Below, piece after piece: positions 28,189-38,260 of a stretch of 64,000 nt of DNA. The stretch's first letter is position 1. Every line of letters starts with the position of its first letter. The stretch is from Prosthecochloris marina (GTDB lineage Bacteria > Bacteroidota > Chlorobiia > Chlorobiales > Chlorobiaceae), in NCBI RefSeq assembly GCF_003182595.1, contig NZ_PDNZ01000004.1, positions 62,001 through 126,000 on the forward strand, read 5' to 3'. The translations under genes and the position numbers were made by a program. The notes beneath the pieces are model-generated. The model had not been told where the DNA came from. It made no database searches and was given only the letters and a program-made list of their open reading frames with translations.

Positions 28189-29490
28189 TTATTCCTTATC
28201 GACTTCGTCAACTACAGCTCCGCCATCCCTGTTCATGAACGTTGCGAGAGGCTCGCTCATATTTTGTTCAAGACAATGCAGAATGCGCTTTTCAAGCCGA
28301 GCAAGCGAAGCGCTGTATTCGCTATCCCCGTTGTCGTATGCATGCTCTCCAGCTACCTCATGCTGAATAACCCGGTAAAGATCATACAGTGTAGTTTCAT
28401 GTATATCGACACTTAAAGCAAGTTTTCCATCTGCGGTTACATGAATAAAATTGTTTTCCATGAGAACATCTACAATGTCCCGCAGCTTTCGGCCTTTAAT
28501 ACCATCACCGACAGTAGCATCTTTTTTAAGACTGATATACTCGCCGGACTGCTGTCCCTGCCATATGTGCGCCATGACGGAAATGACATTTTGTATGCCT
28601 TTCAGGGGTTTGAATTCCGACTTTGCCTTTACAACAGGCCGCATCGCACCGAGGCAATAGACAAACTCAGCTCCTGAAAGCGCGACGACCCAGATAAGAT
28701 ATATCCAGAAAAAAAGCAGGGGAATCACTGACAATGCGCCGTAAATATGCTCGAACGTGGCAAACGTCGTCACATAAAACGAAAACCATTTTTTGGAAAG
28801 CTCAAACAGAAGTGTCGCGATAAAAGCACCCGCAACAGCATGCAGAAACTTCACCCTGTGGTTAGGGACAAGCATATAAAGCAGAAAAAAAGCAAGAAAA
28901 GAGTTGAGTAATGGAAGATAGGAGAGAATTCGCGTTCTCATTTCAAGCAAGGGACCTTCGGTAAAAACCGTATACCAGACATAGGAGCTTGCCACCAAAC
29001 CACTGCCTATGATAATCGGCCCGAGAGTAAGCACGGTCCAATACAGGGTAAAGCCCTGCAGGATTTTTCTGGGAGCGTGCACGTTCCAGATCTGGTTGAT
29101 GGTATGGTCAACCGTCGATATAAGAAACAGAGCTATGATAAAAAGAAAAATACCACCGACAGTCGGTACAGTCGAAGTCTTACTGAGAAATTCCCAAAAA
29201 TACTCCTTGAGCAATTCACCGGAAGCAGGAACAAAGTTTTGCAGAATAAAGTCTTCGACATAGCGCTGAAAGTTCTCGAAAACCGGGGAAACACTCAAAA
29301 CAGACAGCACTACAGCCATAAGCGGGACAAGTGACAGGAGAGACTGAAAAGCAAGAGAACCTGCACTCAACAAAATCCTATCCTGCATGAAGTTCTTCCA
29401 CATAAAAGGCAGAAAAGAACGAAAAAAGCTCAAGGATTTCATCGCTTTTTCCGCCAGAAAACCGCTCATGTTTTTATCAATTGTTTCCAT
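28189..29490 (-). CDS. YihY/BrkB-family inner membrane protein
   Basis: A membrane protein of about 433 residues with six predicted helices in the first 290 (for example LSLVPLMAVVLSVLSV and GGIFLFIIALFLIS). It has the YihY/BrkB hallmarks SLAFQSLLSLVPL and FGALSV-like IYGALSVIPLLFFWIYL. A soluble winged-helix-like C-terminal domain follows. The function of the family is not settled; once called ribonuclease BN, this is no longer accepted. Two later in-frame ATGs are possible starts. The ATG at 29490 was picked; it is an uncertain choice. Confidence 0.82.
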   Translation of the reverse strand: METIDKNMSGFLAEKAMKSLSFFRSFLPFMWKNFMQDRILLSAGSLAFQSLLSLVPLMAVVLSVLSVSPVFENFQRYVEDFILQNFVPASGELLKEYFWEFLSKTSTVPTVGGIFLFIIALFLISTVDHTINQIWNVHAPRKILQGFTLYWTVLTLGPIIIGSGLVASSYVWYTVFTEGPLLEMRTRILSYLPLLNSFLAFFLLYMLVPNHRVKFLHAVAGAFIATLLFELSKKWFSFYVTTFATFEHIYGALSVIPLLFFWIYLIWVVALSGAEFVYCLGAMRPVVKAKSEFKPLKGIQNVISVMAHIWQGQQSGEYISLKKDATVGDGIKGRKLRDIVDVLMENNFIHVTADGKLALSVDIHETTLYDLYRVIQHEVAGEHAYDNGDSEYSASLARLEKRILHCLEQNMSEPLATFMNRDGGAVVDEVDKE

Positions 29491-29643
29491 ACGCCAGCCG
29501 TTGCCCCTATGGTGATAGCGCGCAACCATGTTTAGCGTTTCAAAACGACAGTGCAGCTCAAACCGGTTATGCTGTTACTCGATATGATCCTTCATGATAC
29601 CTATGCAGAATCATTCTGTGCAGGTGTATAAATCTAACTATTT

Positions 29644-30978
29644 TTATAAATAATCCCCTCCATCCACCATAGCGGCATCATTGGCATACGCTGCACGGGA
29701 ACGTACACCGAGTATGAGAAAAAGCCCGATGACAAAAAAGAGCAAAAGCGAGGCAAGAGCGATTCTCTGGTCACCCGCAAGAGAAGAAATCACTCCGAAA
29801 ATAACCGGTCCTGCAATTGCCGAAGCTTTTCCGAATGTGCCGTCATAGAAACCGAAAAACTCGGTTACATGCTTGGGAGGCGTAAGCCTCGCCATCATGG
29901 AGCGGGAGGCTGCTTTTGAAGACCCCATCGACATGCCTGCAAGCAGTCCCGTGTAATAGAAAAACAGTTTGTCCGTGGTTGCAATCGCCATCATGATTAC
30001 CACACACCAGATAATAAGCGTCAGTACAATAGTCCTTTTCGGACCTATTTTATCGGTAATCACTCCGAAAATAACTGAACCAAAGATCGCCGTTGTCTGA
30101 ACCACCATAAAGAAAATGATCAGCTCACCGGAGGTGAAACCAAGCGTATTCTGTGCATAAATCGATGAAAAACCGATAATTGTCAGAATTGCATCGTTGT
30201 AAAAGAAAAATGCAAGAAGGAAACGAGCGAGATCAGGGTAACTCATGATATGCGATATGGTGTATTTGACCTCACGGATGGATCGACCCACGAAATGCAT
30301 ATTGACGGCTGTTTTTTTCTCATCCCGCAACACAAAAAAGAGAGGGGCTGCAAAAACAGCGAAGAAAAGAGCTACAAGAAAAAAACTCAAGGTGACATTC
30401 TGCATATTCTCGATGACAATTCCCTCCTTGAGTAAAGGAAACAAAAGCAGAAGAATCGCCAGCGCCCCAAGATATCCCATGGCAAAACCATATCCCGACA
30501 CCCTTCCAATGCTTCGCTCTGAAGCTATCTCAGGAAGGTAGGCATCGTAAAACACAAGGCCACCCTCAAAACCCGCATTTGCTACAACAAAGAGAACGAC
30601 AGCGATAACCACCATACCGGGACCTGTTAAACCAAGCAATGCTGTAGCCACGACAGAAAAGAGAGTAAAAACAAACAGAAACCGCTTTCTTCTCCCGGAA
30701 AAATCGGCAGCGGCACCCAGTACCGGTGAGATAACGGCGACGATCAACATTGAAATACCAAGACTCGCCCCCCACAATGCGTCTCCGCGGGGCTCACCTT
30801 CGCATATGACATTTTTAAAGTAAAGAGGAAAGGCAAACGTCACCATCATGACACTGAATGACGTATTGGCAAAATCAAACAGAAGCCAGGAGAACAGTGT
30901 TTTTTTTTGAACGCCCCAGAAGCCTCGAGTGCTCTTTTCAAATTGAGCAAAACGGTTTTTCAAGGGGGTCATCTGCAC
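29644..30978 (-). CDS. UMF1-type major facilitator transporter
   Basis: A 444-residue membrane protein with about twelve hydrophobic helices. The N-terminus SWLLFDFANTSFSVMMVTFAFPLYF is the mark of the UMF1/Atg22-like MFS group. The loop DFSGRRKRFLF after the second helix pair is the MFS signature. Members are thought to export amino acids or other small solutes. No neighbour indicates the substrate. It lies 68 bases upstream of the end of purQ on the same strand but is probably not functionally linked. Confidence 0.85.
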   Translation of the reverse strand: MQMTPLKNRFAQFEKSTRGFWGVQKKTLFSWLLFDFANTSFSVMMVTFAFPLYFKNVICEGEPRGDALWGASLGISMLIVAVISPVLGAAADFSGRRKRFLFVFTLFSVVATALLGLTGPGMVVIAVVLFVVANAGFEGGLVFYDAYLPEIASERSIGRVSGYGFAMGYLGALAILLLLFPLLKEGIVIENMQNVTLSFFLVALFFAVFAAPLFFVLRDEKKTAVNMHFVGRSIREVKYTISHIMSYPDLARFLLAFFFYNDAILTIIGFSSIYAQNTLGFTSGELIIFFMVVQTTAIFGSVIFGVITDKIGPKRTIVLTLIIWCVVIMMAIATTDKLFFYYTGLLAGMSMGSSKAASRSMMARLTPPKHVTEFFGFYDGTFGKASAIAGPVIFGVISSLAGDQRIALASLLLFFVIGLFLILGVRSRAAYANDAAMVDGGDYL

Positions 30979-31046
30979 TGCAATGTTTAGTGTTTTGCCT
31001 TTTCACCAATCAACAATGAAAGAAGTGTCAGAAGAAACAAGAAAAA

Positions 31047-31748
31047 TCAATCAAGAACATGCTCGATCAGCCCTTCGAACATTCTTGAACCATCGTTCGA
31101 TCCAAGTAGTGGCTCACTTGCTCTTTCCGGATGAGGCATGAGACCGAGAACGTTTTTCTCCCTGTTGGAAATACCGGCTATCGCCGAAACAGAGCCATTG
31201 AGATTAGCCTCTTCAGTTATGCTCCCTTCTGCGTCACTGTATCTGAACACAATCTGGTCATGTTCTTCGAGACTATCTATCATCTCTTTGGGAGCATAGT
31301 AATTTCCCTCGCCGTGAGCAACAGGAAGATTGAGCACTTCGCTTTCATTATAGAGCGAGGTAAACATGGTTCGGTTGTTTTCAACCTTTACATGCATATG
31401 ACGACAGATAAACTTTTTGTCACGATTTCTCGACAGAGCCCCCTCGAGAAGACCGCACTCGAGAAGCACCTGAAAACCGTTACAGATACCGAGCACAGGA
31501 TGACCCTTGCGGGCAAAAGCCACAACTTCCTGCATAATAGGTGAAAACTTCGCTATCGACCCAGCCCTGAGATAATCTCCGTAAGAAAATCCCCCAGGCA
31601 AAATAACGACATCGCTTCCCTGTAAGTCATGCTCCTTATGCCATAGCATTCTGGTTGTAGTTTTCGAAAAGGACGCAGCTGCAAATTCAGTATCATGATC
31701 ACAATTTGAACCGGGAAAAACAACAATGCCTATGGTAACAGTATCCAT
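31047..31748 (-). CDS. purQ: phosphoribosylformylglycinamidine synthase, glutaminase subunit
   Basis: Supplies ammonia from glutamine to the FGAM synthase complex of purine synthesis. The 233-residue class I amidotransferase has its nucleophile in LGICNGFQVL (Cys89) and the His/Glu pair in LMPHPERASE. It starts with the conserved IVVFPGSNCDHDT. It follows purS by 12 bases. purL, the third subunit, is not in this window. Confidence 0.95.
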   Translation of the reverse strand: MDTVTIGIVVFPGSNCDHDTEFAAASFSKTTTRMLWHKEHDLQGSDVVILPGGFSYGDYLRAGSIAKFSPIMQEVVAFARKGHPVLGICNGFQVLLECGLLEGALSRNRDKKFICRHMHVKVENNRTMFTSLYNESEVLNLPVAHGEGNYYAPKEMIDSLEEHDQIVFRYSDAEGSITEEANLNGSVSAIAGISNREKNVLGLMPHPERASEPLLGSNDGSRMFEGLIEHVLD

Positions 31749-31760
31749 TCTTGAATTACT

Positions 31761-32015
31761 TTAATTGATTTTTTCCAGTTCAATCGAATAGTCTTCCATT
31801 ACAGGGTTGGCTAAAAGTTTCCGACAAATCTCATCGCCGATGCGTTCTGCCTCGACATGATCCTCTTCGTTGATCGTAGCCTCTATGTACTTACCGATTC
31901 TTGCAGAATCAATCGTAGAGTATCCGAGATTCTCAAGGGCATGCTGTACAGCTTTTCCCTGTACATCCAGGATCGAAGGCCGGAGAGTAACCCTGATTTT
32001 TGCCTTGTACGCCAT
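31761..32015 (-). CDS. purS: phosphoribosylformylglycinamidine synthase subunit PurS
   Basis: An 84-residue small subunit that bridges PurL and PurQ. The sequence KAKIRVTLRPSILDVQGKAVQHAL and the pattern GKYIEATI are typical. The start at 32015 was chosen to give the family length; the longer frame adds a lysine-rich stretch without homology. It is directly upstream of purQ. Confidence 0.92.
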   Translation of the reverse strand: MAYKAKIRVTLRPSILDVQGKAVQHALENLGYSTIDSARIGKYIEATINEEDHVEAERIGDEICRKLLANPVMEDYSIELEKIN

Positions 32016-32064
32016 AATTCTTTTCTTTTTCCTTTTCAGTTTTGTGTAGAAAAAATCCTTTTGT

Positions 32065-32838
32065 TCATCTCTGCAAAACAATCTGCCTGAAAAAAAGAGA
32101 CAGTGATCTCAGAACGCCCAGCAGAATATACAATAACATGGCCAGAAATAAAGCCTTTGCCTGATAGATAAGCACACAAAAGAACACTGTCAGGTAAAAA
32201 AACATTTGAAGGGGTTTTTCTCTGACGGTTTCGAGCGTCGGCTCAGGAAAAGCGTCGTAATTTACCCTGCTGACCATAAGAAAGGCAAGAACAACAGTTA
32301 GCAGCGACAACGCATTCTGAAGCTGATAGCGGTCCAGAAAGCTCTCGGCATCCATCCAGAGTACAAAACTGGCAACCGTCAGAGCCTGGGCAGGAGTTGG
32401 AAGTCCGGAAAAAAAGTCTTTACGGTAACCGGGCACACCTGCATTAAATCTTGCAAGCCTCAGCCCACTTCCCACAACAAGCATCGAACTGAGAATTACA
32501 CCTTTTACAGCCCCGATATCTTCCAACCCGAACTTATAAACCAAGTACGCCGGGGCAACTCCGAAAGAAACGAGATCGGAAAGAGAATCAAGCTCGATGC
32601 CGAACCTCGATGCCGTATCGGTCATTCTTGCAACAAATCCATCGGCAACATCGAACAAAGCCGCAAGAACGATAACCCACCCGGCAACAACAAACCGGTC
32701 CGACCCGGACATGACAATGGCCACATATCCACAGACCATGTTCATCACAGTCAACACAGAAGGAATAAACGAGCGGAAAACAAAAGGCAGTCCCGTTCTT
32801 CGTTCTCGGAAGTTGTCCTTTTTCTTATCGTTTCTCAT
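32065..32838 (-). CDS. pssA: CDP-diacylglycerol--serine O-phosphatidyltransferase
   Basis: An integral membrane enzyme of 257 residues that makes phosphatidylserine, the precursor of phosphatidylethanolamine. The CDP-alcohol phosphotransferase motif is complete: DVADGFVARMTD followed by FGIELDSLSDLVSFG, with the spaced Asp residues. Eight hydrophobic segments are visible. It lies between panB and purS on the same strand. Confidence 0.9.
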   Translation of the reverse strand: MRNDKKKDNFRERRTGLPFVFRSFIPSVLTVMNMVCGYVAIVMSGSDRFVVAGWVIVLAALFDVADGFVARMTDTASRFGIELDSLSDLVSFGVAPAYLVYKFGLEDIGAVKGVILSSMLVVGSGLRLARFNAGVPGYRKDFFSGLPTPAQALTVASFVLWMDAESFLDRYQLQNALSLLTVVLAFLMVSRVNYDAFPEPTLETVREKPLQMFFYLTVFFCVLIYQAKALFLAMLLYILLGVLRSLSLFFRQIVLQR

Positions 32839-32907
32839 AGTTCATGGCAAAGCGACCTCATATTGTGTAACATAAAGAACGCTCTTGTGCATATCATTTA
32901 CAACCGC

Positions 32908-33744
32908 TTAATAACTTTCCTCTTCTAAAGGGAACTGCCCGTTCCTGACATCATCGACATACCGGCTGACTGCATCATGAATAATGTTGTCAAGATCAGC
33001 ATATTTCCTGACAAAGCGCGGATGAAACTCCGTATTCAGTCCAAGCATATCATTGATAACCAACACCTGTCCATCGCATATCTGACCCGCTCCGATCCCG
33101 ATTGTCGGTATGGATATCGACCGGGTTACCTCAGCAGCAAGGTTGGCAGGAATTTTTTCAAGCACCAGCGCAAAAGCGCCAGCCTCTTCAAGAAGTTTTG
33201 CATCACGAAGCAGCTCTTCCGCCTCCGTTTTTTCACGTGCCCTCACTTTATAACTGCCAAATCTATAAATAGACTGTGGTGTCAAACCAAGATGGCCCAT
33301 GACAGGAATACCGACATCGGTTATCCGTTTTACCGTATCAACAATGACCTTTCCGCCTTCCATTTTCACGGCATCGCACTCATTGTCTTTCATGATCTTG
33401 CCCGCATTGCGCAACGCTTCTTCACTTGAAAGCTGATAACTCATGAAAGGCATGTCGATCACCACCATCGCCCTACTGGTTTCTGCCTGTACGCCACGGA
33501 CAACCGCCTTGGTATGGTAGATCATTTCTTCAATGGTAATCGGCAACGTCGTATCGTGCCCGGAGAAAACATTGCTGGCCGAGTCACCTACAAGAATGAC
33601 GTCAACACCCGAACGGTCAAGAATTCTGGCTGTCGTATAATCGTATGCCGTAAGCATGGCAATCTTTTCTCCCTGCTCCTTCATCTCAAGAAGCCTTCGG
33701 GTTGTTACATGCGGAAGTTTTTTGACGATTTCTCTGTTACTCAT
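32908..33744 (-). CDS. panB: 3-methyl-2-oxobutanoate hydroxymethyltransferase
   Basis: The first committed step of pantothenate (CoA) synthesis. It transfers a hydroxymethyl group from methylene-THF to 2-oxoisovalerate. The protein has 278 residues. [25 protein letters not shown] and [10 protein letters not shown] are hallmark segments. The ATG at 33744 has AAAGGAA upstream, and the longer frame to 33813 is rejected on that basis. It is divergent from the LipM-like gene; the 172 bases between them hold both promoters. Confidence 0.94.
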   Translation of the reverse strand: MSNREIVKKLPHVTTRRLLEMKEQGEKIAMLTAYDYTTARILDRSGVDVILVGDSASNVFSGHDTTLPITIEEMIYHTKAVVRGVQAETSRAMVVIDMPFMSYQLSSEEALRNAGKIMKDNECDAVKMEGGKVIVDTVKRITDVGIPVMGHLGLTPQSIYRFGSYKVRAREKTEAEELLRDAKLLEEAGAFALVLEKIPANLAAEVTRSISIPTIGIGAGQICDGQVLVINDMLGLNTEFHPRFVRKYADLDNIIHDAVSRYVDDVRNGQFPLEEESY

Positions 33745-33916
33745 TGGTATTCCTTTAAAGTTGTTATCCTGACAGCCCAAAATAATAAAAAGAACATGCC
33801 CAAAAGGTCCCATAAAAAATATCTTCAGCTTTATCTTAAACCGGTTTGGAATATGGCATGCATATGCTATCCTGATTTCTTAAGACCATCATCCTTTCGG
33901 AAGAAAAACCTATGCC

Positions 33917-34705
33917 ATGAAACGTTCACACTCCCCAGTCTACGCTGTATCTACAGGAGCCCGTGAGGGGTCATGGAATATGGATTTTGACACACAGCTC
34001 CTGGAACTGTTCAGAACCAGCAAATTTCAGAAGGAGTTCGGCAAGGAAAGTATGCTGTGGCGTTTTTATGCATGGAATCCTCCAGCGCTTTCTCTCGGAT
34101 ATGGACAAAACCCCTCTGAAATTGACGAGGAGTCTTGTCGAGCGAAACATATAGACATTGTCAAACGACCGACAGGCGGCAGAGCGGTGCTTCATATCGA
34201 CGAGTTCACCTACGCGTTCTGCGCCGAAACCAGCAGGAGCAATGCGGCAATCTATGAAATGGTTCATGAAGTTCTTCTCGAAACCCTTATGATCCTGGGA
34301 GTCAAAGCTGCATTCTGCCGCACAACCCCTGACATGAGAAAACGCTATAGCTCTGCAGAATCGGTAAGCTGCTTCACGGCATCAGCCCGAAACGAACTCC
34401 ATGTGGACGGGCGAAAACTTGTAGGTTCTGCGCAAAGACGATCGGACAGGGCCATTCTGCAGCATGGCTCACTGCTCCTTTCCACAAAGCATAAAATGAT
34501 CGGAAAACTCCTTCGTTGCCGGGACAGAGAGATCCTGTCCAACATCACCCGAGACCTCAACAGCAAAACAACCTCATTGTATGAAATAACCGGCAGTATT
34601 CCCGATTTCATGACGATCAGCAATGCCATGATAACGTCAGTATCGAAAATACTTGCGGTCGACGTACAAATACTCGATGAACGTGAAATCACAACCCTCT
34701 TCTGA
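33917..34705 (+). CDS. lipoate/octanoate transferase family protein, LipM-like
   Basis: A 262-residue member of the biotin/lipoate ligase superfamily. RPTGGRAVLH (84-93) forms the acyl-binding site. Lys167 in GRKLVGSAQRR is the conserved lysine, and Cys152 in VSCFTASARNEL lies where Bacillus LipM has its catalytic cysteine. That favours an octanoyl-ACP:GcvH-type transferase over an ATP-dependent lipoate ligase. Either way it acts in lipoylation of 2-oxoacid dehydrogenase or glycine cleavage proteins. It is divergent from panB. Confidence 0.8.
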   Translation: MKRSHSPVYAVSTGAREGSWNMDFDTQLLELFRTSKFQKEFGKESMLWRFYAWNPPALSLGYGQNPSEIDEESCRAKHIDIVKRPTGGRAVLHIDEFTYAFCAETSRSNAAIYEMVHEVLLETLMILGVKAAFCRTTPDMRKRYSSAESVSCFTASARNELHVDGRKLVGSAQRRSDRAILQHGSLLLSTKHKMIGKLLRCRDREILSNITRDLNSKTTSLYEITGSIPDFMTISNAMITSVSKILAVDVQILDEREITTLF

Positions 34706-34740
34706 TCCCGCCCATTTCCTGCTACCCGTCACCGGAACGC

Positions 34741-35325
34741 TTACTTCATCTCCGGTTCTGCTCCAGGCGGGAAATTTTCAAGAATTTTAGCCACCGCTTC
34801 ATTGATATCGCGCTGCATATCCTCAGCATTGCGGTAGTCCCGAACAATCCTTGTCGCCACACCACGCCAAACCAGCTCTTTTGTCCGAGCATCGATAATA
34901 TCGATAACCAAAGAACCTTCATCATAGTAGCTGACAAAAGTATATCCTCCATAAGGCCCCCACCAAGGCGTATACCATCGATAAGGGCCATAGGGAACCC
35001 CGACGCCGAAGCTATTGTGGTAGGTTTTCTGCTTCTTCACACCGGCATGGGTATAAACGATAAAATCCGCATTTTCAGAACCTGTAAGCCTGAAACCTTT
35101 AGCACGAAGCTGCTCATTGACGGCAGCCTGTACTCTCTTGTACACCAGCGGATTTTCAACAAGCACATCCCCTTTTCTTATCCCTTCGCTTTCCACCGGC
35201 CATCTGTAGTTCTGAAAAGACTTGAAATCATACTTCTGATCATAATCCGACACTACCGAAAAAGCCGAACACCCTGAAAGAAAAATCACTATGAACAGGT
35301 AAAAACAAAAACGACCGTTTGCCAT
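34741..35325 (-). CDS. DUF4136-type lipoprotein
   Basis: A 194-residue exported lipoprotein. The signal ends in a lipobox (IFLSGCSAF). The mature part begins SDYDQKYDFKSFQNYRWP, as in DUF4136 proteins, and has a GPYGGY/YEEGSLVIDIIDA core. The function of the family is unknown; a role at the outer membrane is likely. It stands alone and convergent with the LipM-like gene. Confidence 0.8.
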   Translation of the reverse strand: MANGRFCFYLFIVIFLSGCSAFSVVSDYDQKYDFKSFQNYRWPVESEGIRKGDVLVENPLVYKRVQAAVNEQLRAKGFRLTGSENADFIVYTHAGVKKQKTYHNSFGVGVPYGPYRWYTPWWGPYGGYTFVSYYDEGSLVIDIIDARTKELVWRGVATRIVRDYRNAEDMQRDINEAVAKILENFPPGAEPEMK

Positions 35326-35511
35326 AACCGCACCTCCCTCAATGCTTTTTTCTCTCTTACACCTATAAAAATTCTAACACGCACCCGTACCTGTAAGTTT
35401 CCCTTGTTCTTGCTTGTCTTCGAGAGCTTTTTTCCAGTTTCGGCTGACAGACTTTACCCTGAATCGTTATATTTCCAGTGACCCATCCATCATGTAGATA
35501 AACACGACCAT

Positions 35512-35919
35512 ATGACTATCAGGGAAATACTTGAAGTCTATAAGCACGTTGCCGTTATCGGCGTTTCCGAAAAACGCGGAAAACCCAGCCGCAACGTAAC
35601 AAAATATCTTATCCACGCCGGGTACACAATTTATCCTGTCAACCCCAACCTGAACAGTGTTTTTGGCATCACATGCTACCCTTCCCTGCTCGAAATACCC
35701 GCCGAAAAAAGAAACCTTATTGAAATAGTGGATATTTTTCGAAAATCGGAAGACGTCGAGCCGATTGTCGACCAGGCGATCGAGATCGGGGCGAAAGTCA
35801 TCTGGATGCAGCTTGGCATAACCAATGATGCGGCTTCCCGCAAAGCAGAACAGGCAGGACTTGAAGTCATACAAAACCGTTGCATAGCTGTCGAACACAG
35901 CCTCCTGGCCGGAAGATAA
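35512..35919 (+). CDS. CoA-binding (YccU-like) protein
   Basis: A 135-residue single Rossmann-fold CoA_binding protein. The first strand VAVIGVSEKRGKPSRNVTKYL and the VWMQLGI-like segment VIWMQLGITNDAA with final NRCIAVEH match the family. The conserved Cys (in NRC) is present. Its function is not established. The 270 bases downstream, before ddl, hold no gene that I can support. Confidence 0.85.
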   Translation: MTIREILEVYKHVAVIGVSEKRGKPSRNVTKYLIHAGYTIYPVNPNLNSVFGITCYPSLLEIPAEKRNLIEIVDIFRKSEDVEPIVDQAIEIGAKVIWMQLGITNDAASRKAEQAGLEVIQNRCIAVEHSLLAGR

Positions 35920-36189
35920 ACCATCTGATCCCAAAACATCTTTTTTCATTTTTTACTTTTGAAGTTTGGCCATTCTTTTATCTATTCCACTTATTATGGT
36001 CAGCATTACACAATTGCCGAACATACGTCAGATGAGCATTCTTTTTTTCACAGTCCTATAGCTTGCAACCATATCCGACTGAATAACAACAGGTTATGTG
36101 TAAGTTATCGATGCTTTAGAAGTAAGATTCAAACATCCGGTTCAGGCAGGAAAAGCCTTGCCCCGATCAACCAAAGAAATCAGCAAGAC

Positions 36190-37272
36190 ATGTCCGATCG
36201 CGTAGTAGCACTTCTTTTCGGAGGAAAATCCCCAGAACACGAAATCTCGATTATTTCGGCAAAAGCTATTGCCGAACATATCGATAAACAGAAATACACC
36301 ATTTATCCACTCTACATCTCACAAAACGGTGAATGGTTCATGGGCCGAACCGCCCAGGAAATTCTTGACCTCGATATGTCCAGCTTGCTGAAACAGCATT
36401 CTCTTGAGGAAACCGGTTATCAGCTGCGCAACATGACGGAAAACCGTGAAAATGATCTTTTCAGATTTGATTTTCAGCAAAAAGGCATCGATGTAGCGTT
36501 TCCTGTTCTGCACGGAACATACGGCGAAGACGGAAAGGTTCAGGGCCTTCTTGAAATATTCGGTATCCCTTACACCGGTTGTGGCGTACAGGCTTCGGCC
36601 ATAACCATGGACAAAGCCGTAACAAAAATCTGTGCGGCGGCGGCCGGACTGAACATTGCGGAATATATCACCGCATCGAGCAACGATTATCTCATTGATC
36701 CTTCCGCTATTCTCACCATGGTTGAGGAGTATTTCTCGCCGCCCTTCTTTGTGAAACCGGCAACTCTGGGTTCCTCGGTGGGCATTTCAAAAGTCCATGA
36801 TATGGACACCTTACCGGAAGCCATCGAAGCAGCTTGCCGCCTTGATGAAAAAATCATCATAGAAAGAGCCGTCAACGGACGTGAAGTCGAAGTCGCTCTT
36901 CTCGGCAACGAAAACCCCATAGCATCCTGCGCTGGTGAAATCGAACCCGGTGGTGATTTTTATGACTATACAGACAAGTATATCGGTAACGCGGCAAAAC
37001 TTCATATTCCAGCCAAGATCGATCAAAAGACCCATGCATCGCTGCAAGAATCGGCAATCAAAATCTACAAAGCCCTTGGCTGCAGCGGTATGGCCAGGGC
37101 CGACTTTTTTATTGAACACGATAGTGGCCGGCTCATTTTCAACGAGATCAATACAATCCCCGGATTCACCGGCATCAGTATGTACCCCATGTTGATGGAA
37201 AACAGTGGCATTGGTTTTACCGAGCTTGTCGACAAATTGCTGCAGTTTGCTTTGGAAAAAACCGTACCATAA
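36190..37272 (+). CDS. ddl: D-alanine--D-alanine ligase
   Basis: Joins two D-alanines with ATP for peptidoglycan precursors. The 360-residue ATP-grasp enzyme begins with LLFGGKSPEHEISIISA (family signature) and has HGTYGEDG, the KPATLGSSVGISKV loop and the C-terminal FNEINTIPGFT signature. The start at 36190 matches this N-terminus; the frame upstream to 35959 has no family content. It has the size of the longer Ddl class. Confidence 0.94.
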   Translation: MSDRVVALLFGGKSPEHEISIISAKAIAEHIDKQKYTIYPLYISQNGEWFMGRTAQEILDLDMSSLLKQHSLEETGYQLRNMTENRENDLFRFDFQQKGIDVAFPVLHGTYGEDGKVQGLLEIFGIPYTGCGVQASAITMDKAVTKICAAAAGLNIAEYITASSNDYLIDPSAILTMVEEYFSPPFFVKPATLGSSVGISKVHDMDTLPEAIEAACRLDEKIIIERAVNGREVEVALLGNENPIASCAGEIEPGGDFYDYTDKYIGNAAKLHIPAKIDQKTHASLQESAIKIYKALGCSGMARADFFIEHDSGRLIFNEINTIPGFTGISMYPMLMENSGIGFTELVDKLLQFALEKTVP

Positions 37273-37342
37273 CCTAAACTTGGAATAGTCCTTCGATCAT
37301 CGATCACCCCCTTTACTCTTTGCTTTTCGATAACTGAATACT

Positions 37343-37897
37343 ATGGTAACCGATCCTCATCTTTTTTTTGCCGATGTCTCCCTCGACCTCTCAAGAGGCG
37401 AGTATTCTGCGGGAATGAAAAAACTCGAAGCTGAACGCGACAACTTTCAGGGTTCCTATACATTCCACCTCCTTCTCGGTAGAGCCCTGAAGGGAACTCA
37501 ACGTTTTCGCGAAGCGCTAAACTCGCTGAAAACATGCTGCAGGATTGTACCGCACAATGAAGTGGCCTGGAAAGAATTAATCGAGGCACATTTTCTCCTC
37601 CTGCAGGCACCTTCCGACGAGCTGACTGCCGAACTTGAAGAGCTTTCGATCGCTCTGGCTGATTTTGAACCGCCGAAGGCATCCGAAACCAGCGACCCAA
37701 CCCCGATGAACGAGCAAAAACAACCGTTTTCGGATGAAGAATTCATACCTGTCCCGACGGAAAGCCTTGCCACTATCTTTACGGAACAAGGGGCCTATAA
37801 AAAGGCGATAAAAATCTATACGGACCTCATGCAGCTCAATCCCCCCAAGGCGGAAACCTACAAGCAGGCAATTTCCTCACTTCTTGACAAACTGTAA
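37343..37897 (+). CDS. TPR-repeat protein
   Basis: A 184-residue soluble protein with a tetratricopeptide-like fold. Helical repeats around residues 15-75 (YTFHLLLGRALKGTQRFREAL) are followed by an acidic linker (PPKASETSDPTP), then a repeat LATIFTEQGAYKKAIKIY near the C-terminus. The latter is close to the TPR consensus. No partner is known. It follows ddl by 70 bases and may be co-transcribed. Confidence 0.7.
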   Translation: MVTDPHLFFADVSLDLSRGEYSAGMKKLEAERDNFQGSYTFHLLLGRALKGTQRFREALNSLKTCCRIVPHNEVAWKELIEAHFLLLQAPSDELTAELEELSIALADFEPPKASETSDPTPMNEQKQPFSDEEFIPVPTESLATIFTEQGAYKKAIKIYTDLMQLNPPKAETYKQAISSLLDKL

Positions 37898-38260
37898 GAC
37901 AAATTTCCGGGTTTGCTCTCGATTATTCCATCACGATCACTGCAAACCGGGCTCACAGCAATCAACCGAAAAAACTGTCAACAATTCCGCAAGAGTTGGG
38001 TTGTCATCGCCGTCAAAGTTCTTGACTGGATAAAACGATACCTCGACAATGAGAGACAACTATCAGGCTGGAGACAGAAGGCATGGGAAAAAGCGTACAA
38101 AGCAGGAAACAATTGCGGAAGCCCTTTCTCTTAACAGTTTTTTTTCAAAATGTTAACGCTATCAAGCATTTGGGTGAACACTCGGTTTAAGATAGTGTGA
38201 TCCGAATTTTAGCCTTATATTGTCCCCGAGTTACGATCTTGATTAACCACGCTGACAACA
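37898..38260. other. intergenic region, no supported gene
   Basis: A 363-bp stretch between the TPR gene and the efflux operon. One frame (37913-38134) stays open for 73 codons but starts with TTG and has no recognisable features. The part after 38150 probably holds the promoter of the efflux operon; no clear -35/-10 pair was chosen. Confidence 0.4.

Noticed and set aside
37913..38134. 73-codon open frame with Trp- and Lys-rich text downstream of the TPR gene
   Set aside because: It starts with TTG, has no ribosome site and matches no family I know; kept only as part of the intergenic note.
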